This document shows, one piece after another, positions 62,050-64,000 of a DNA stretch of 64,000 nucleotides. The stretch is from Lutjanus erythropterus (taxonomy: Eukaryota; Chordata; Actinopteri; Lutjaniformes; Lutjanidae): the NCBI GenBank assembly GCA_020091685.1, contig CM034603.1:19982715-20046714 (forward strand), given 5' to 3'. Numbering within the stretch: the first letter of the stretch is position 1; every line of letters begins with the position of its first letter. A program made the position numbers and the translations under genes. The notes under the pieces were generated by a model. That model was not told the DNA's origin. It worked only from the letters and a program-made list of their open reading frames with translations, and ran no database searches.

Positions 62050-62061
62050 AGGTAGAATATG

Positions 62062-64000
62062 CAGGATTTGTTGGTTGCTGCTTGTAAACACACTATTTAA
62101 AGTGGCTCAATGAAAGACAGAGGGAGAGAGACAACAGCACTGGTCAAGAAAGCTAGACATCGTATGAAGAGGGGGAGCAGTCTTGTCAAATACTGACATT
62201 TTGTCACCACCCCTTGGTAACTCTTATAGTGTGCTGCAGCAACTGAAAAGAGCTGCACCACGCTTTCAACGTTTCGACGTGGGGTGGATGAAACAAACAC
62301 AGGACTTTCACCCCGGAGACCAGAGTTTGTAGTTTACGTGAAACCAAAAGGTTATTACAAGTTTTGAGGTACATAATGTTACGTGCATGATTTTGCATCA
62401 TGTGACTTTCATGTAGCGAGTTGATTCAGTAATCATGTGGTGTATGTAACATAACATACTTATTGTAAACCCAACACAGTCTTATCCTAAATGTAGTTTT
62501 TGTGCCAAAACCTACCAAAACTACGACTGCTTCAAAAAACTCTCTCTTAACATCTAATATAGCTAGTAAAGGGTACTTTCTGCATCAGTATGAGACGCAA
62601 AGCAGCTTCGGTTGTTGACAAGCTGAGATGAGAACGGGTTGATGTCTTACTGCACTGCAGACGGGTTAATATTGGAGTAAATGGACAGCTCAGTGTGCCT
62701 CATACAGATGCTCATGTGCCTGTATGAGATGCCGAGGGGCGCTGACAAAACATCACTATTTGACAAATTATGATTTGAGCAGGAAAAAGGAGTGATGTCA
62801 GTGAGAGCAAAGGAATAAATCAGAGAAATAAAACAATATTTTCCGATTGTTTCACACGCTGGATTTTGTGTCAGTGCAGCTGAAGTGAACCTTCATCTTG
62901 CTGCTGTGTCCTTAGTCTGTTCTGCCTGTGTACATATGTGTGTATCTCTCTCTGCAGCTCTCACAGACAGAGAGCGGAGTAGAGAGGTGGAGACAGCAAT
63001 GTAACAGTTGTTTTTTTCTTTACTTCCCAACCTGTTATTTGCTGGGGGCGACACACCGTACCCAAAGACTGATGCCTAGAAAAGTCTCACAAAGAGCAAA
63101 ATTATGAGAAAATAAGAAAATACAGGCAGAGGGCAGGGTTTTTGTTTATTTATTTATTCTTTAATTTATTTTTTAGAAAAAAAAAATCTTTAAAGTTGAA
63201 TGGTCATTTCCACAGGCTGGAGCCAAGTTATTTCATAATAAATTAGAATGAAAACAATCATAGAAGATGTGAATGTCTTAAGTACATATTTGGAGACTCA
63301 GCTTTTCCAAAGCTACAGTGGAGTCCAAGATATATTAACCAGACCATGTCAATTTTCCCCACTGAAAATAAGTGTCAGTTTGATTTGTTGTCAGAGAAAT
63401 ATCATGCCAGTTTTGCTAACGAATAGGCTGCAGGATTAAAGGTTGTGTTGCTGTTTTAGCACTCATACACAGCTTCACCAGCATGTTTTTTTTTTTATTC
63501 CACTCCATGACAGTGTGTTGTCTGGGATAATTTATGTACAATCCAGGATAAAAATAAAATCCCTCAGCTCCGATCCCTGTGGCACTTTGTGTACATCATG
63601 CTGCTTCAAATTATTACCCAACAATTTACACAAATATAGGATCTACATCTCAAACAACACTGTGTATTCAATTAACAGCATGCAGTATGTTGGTGTGAAG
63701 CCAGATTTCATACAAAATAGAGGTAGATTACTAGAATTTCAATGTTTGTCAGTTGTTCAATGAGGGATCTATTAACATGATAAGAAATTATTGGCTTTGA
63801 AATACTTATTGGTATATAAACAGTGGCTCCAGTGTGGTCCCCACATAATAATAGGAATGACAACCACTTGTTTGCATGTCATGGGAAATGTGTCCTGCCG
63901 CATGAGTGGGTTTTGAGGCTCTCGAGGAATTTGTTTTGTTCACATGTTCTTCTTCAGCTAGAGATAACAGGCTAATATTAGTATGTGATGTTATTTTTAC
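62062..64000. other. non-coding stretch, probable repeat remnants, no gene seen
   Basis: The sequence right of the SINE (CAGGATTTGTTGGTTGCTGC onward) looks like the continuation of a TTAA-type element (its start is TTTAAAGGTAGAATATG at 61894) into which the SINE inserted; its far end was not found. 62460-62530 carries CCTAAATGTAGTTTTTGTGCC and CCAAAACCTACCAAAACTAC, reminiscent of a fish satellite-like repeat. The rest is AT-rich, with a TTTATTTATTTATT tract near 63143. Frames of up to 106 codons (63443-63763) have no motif. Confidence 0.33.

Overview
The window looks like non-coding DNA from a ray-finned (teleost, probably percomorph) fish nuclear genome. The evidence is the repeat content. 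It holds many short TIR elements of types I know as abundant in fish: hAT-like elements with ...GGGCTGCAAC ends and AT-rich ATTAATCAATTAATTG-type arms, TTAA-bounded MITEs, a short SINE with a target-site duplication, and long CA/TG and TA microsatellites. CpG is depleted everywhere except one promoter-like island and one repeat. I see no bacterial genes, rRNA, true tRNA, CRISPR array, or recognisable retrovirus, LTR or Polinton fossil.

Gene content is very low. The best gene signal is a minus-strand CpG island at about 55.55-56.26 kb. It ends in a short coding exon (MPTAVTKRRF, phase 1) followed by a GTAAGT donor at 55634-55639. I do not recognise the protein. If transcription continues leftward, the rest of the window (55.6 kb down to 1) would be one very long first intron. 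A second, weaker minus-strand first-exon candidate lies at 5038-5350, with a GTAAGT donor, a CCAAT box and a CRE-like site. It may be an alternative promoter of the same gene. No internal coding exon could be supported. The six-frame ORFs of 60-141 codons look like chance or repeat-derived frames.

Layout: 0-5 kb is anonymous apart from a small inverted-repeat fragment. 5.0-5.5 kb holds the alternative first-exon candidate. 5.8-11.3 kb is repeat-rich: a TIR element, a tail-to-tail MITE pair, another TTAA MITE and a LINE tail. 11.7-12.3 kb is a dense, probably conserved non-coding block. 14-26 kb has scattered hAT-like copies and, at 21.15-22.47 kb, a hairpin-capped repeat. 26.3-26.9 kb is a hAT element with its target duplication. 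28.87-30.68 kb is a second, larger hairpin-capped repeat with a two-unit internal tandem. 31.7-31.9 kb is a TA array. 33.1-34.3 kb is a 1.2 kb TIR element. 36.3-36.9 kb is another putative regulatory block. 37.5-53.3 kb holds several MITE remnants, including an abutting cluster at 49.7-50.6 kb. 55.5-56.3 kb is the promoter. 56.35-58.11 kb, immediately upstream of it, is a 1.75 kb TIR element carrying a THAP-like zinc-finger fragment. 58.6-59.0 kb is a further MITE. 61.9-62.05 kb is a SINE nested in another repeat.

The most notable items are the THAP-bearing transposon next to the promoter, the pair of hairpin-capped repeats that share 5' and 3' terminal structures, and the long anonymous stretches that may hold regulatory elements of the unidentified gene. 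Repeat family names come from memory of teleost repeats and were not checked against a library.
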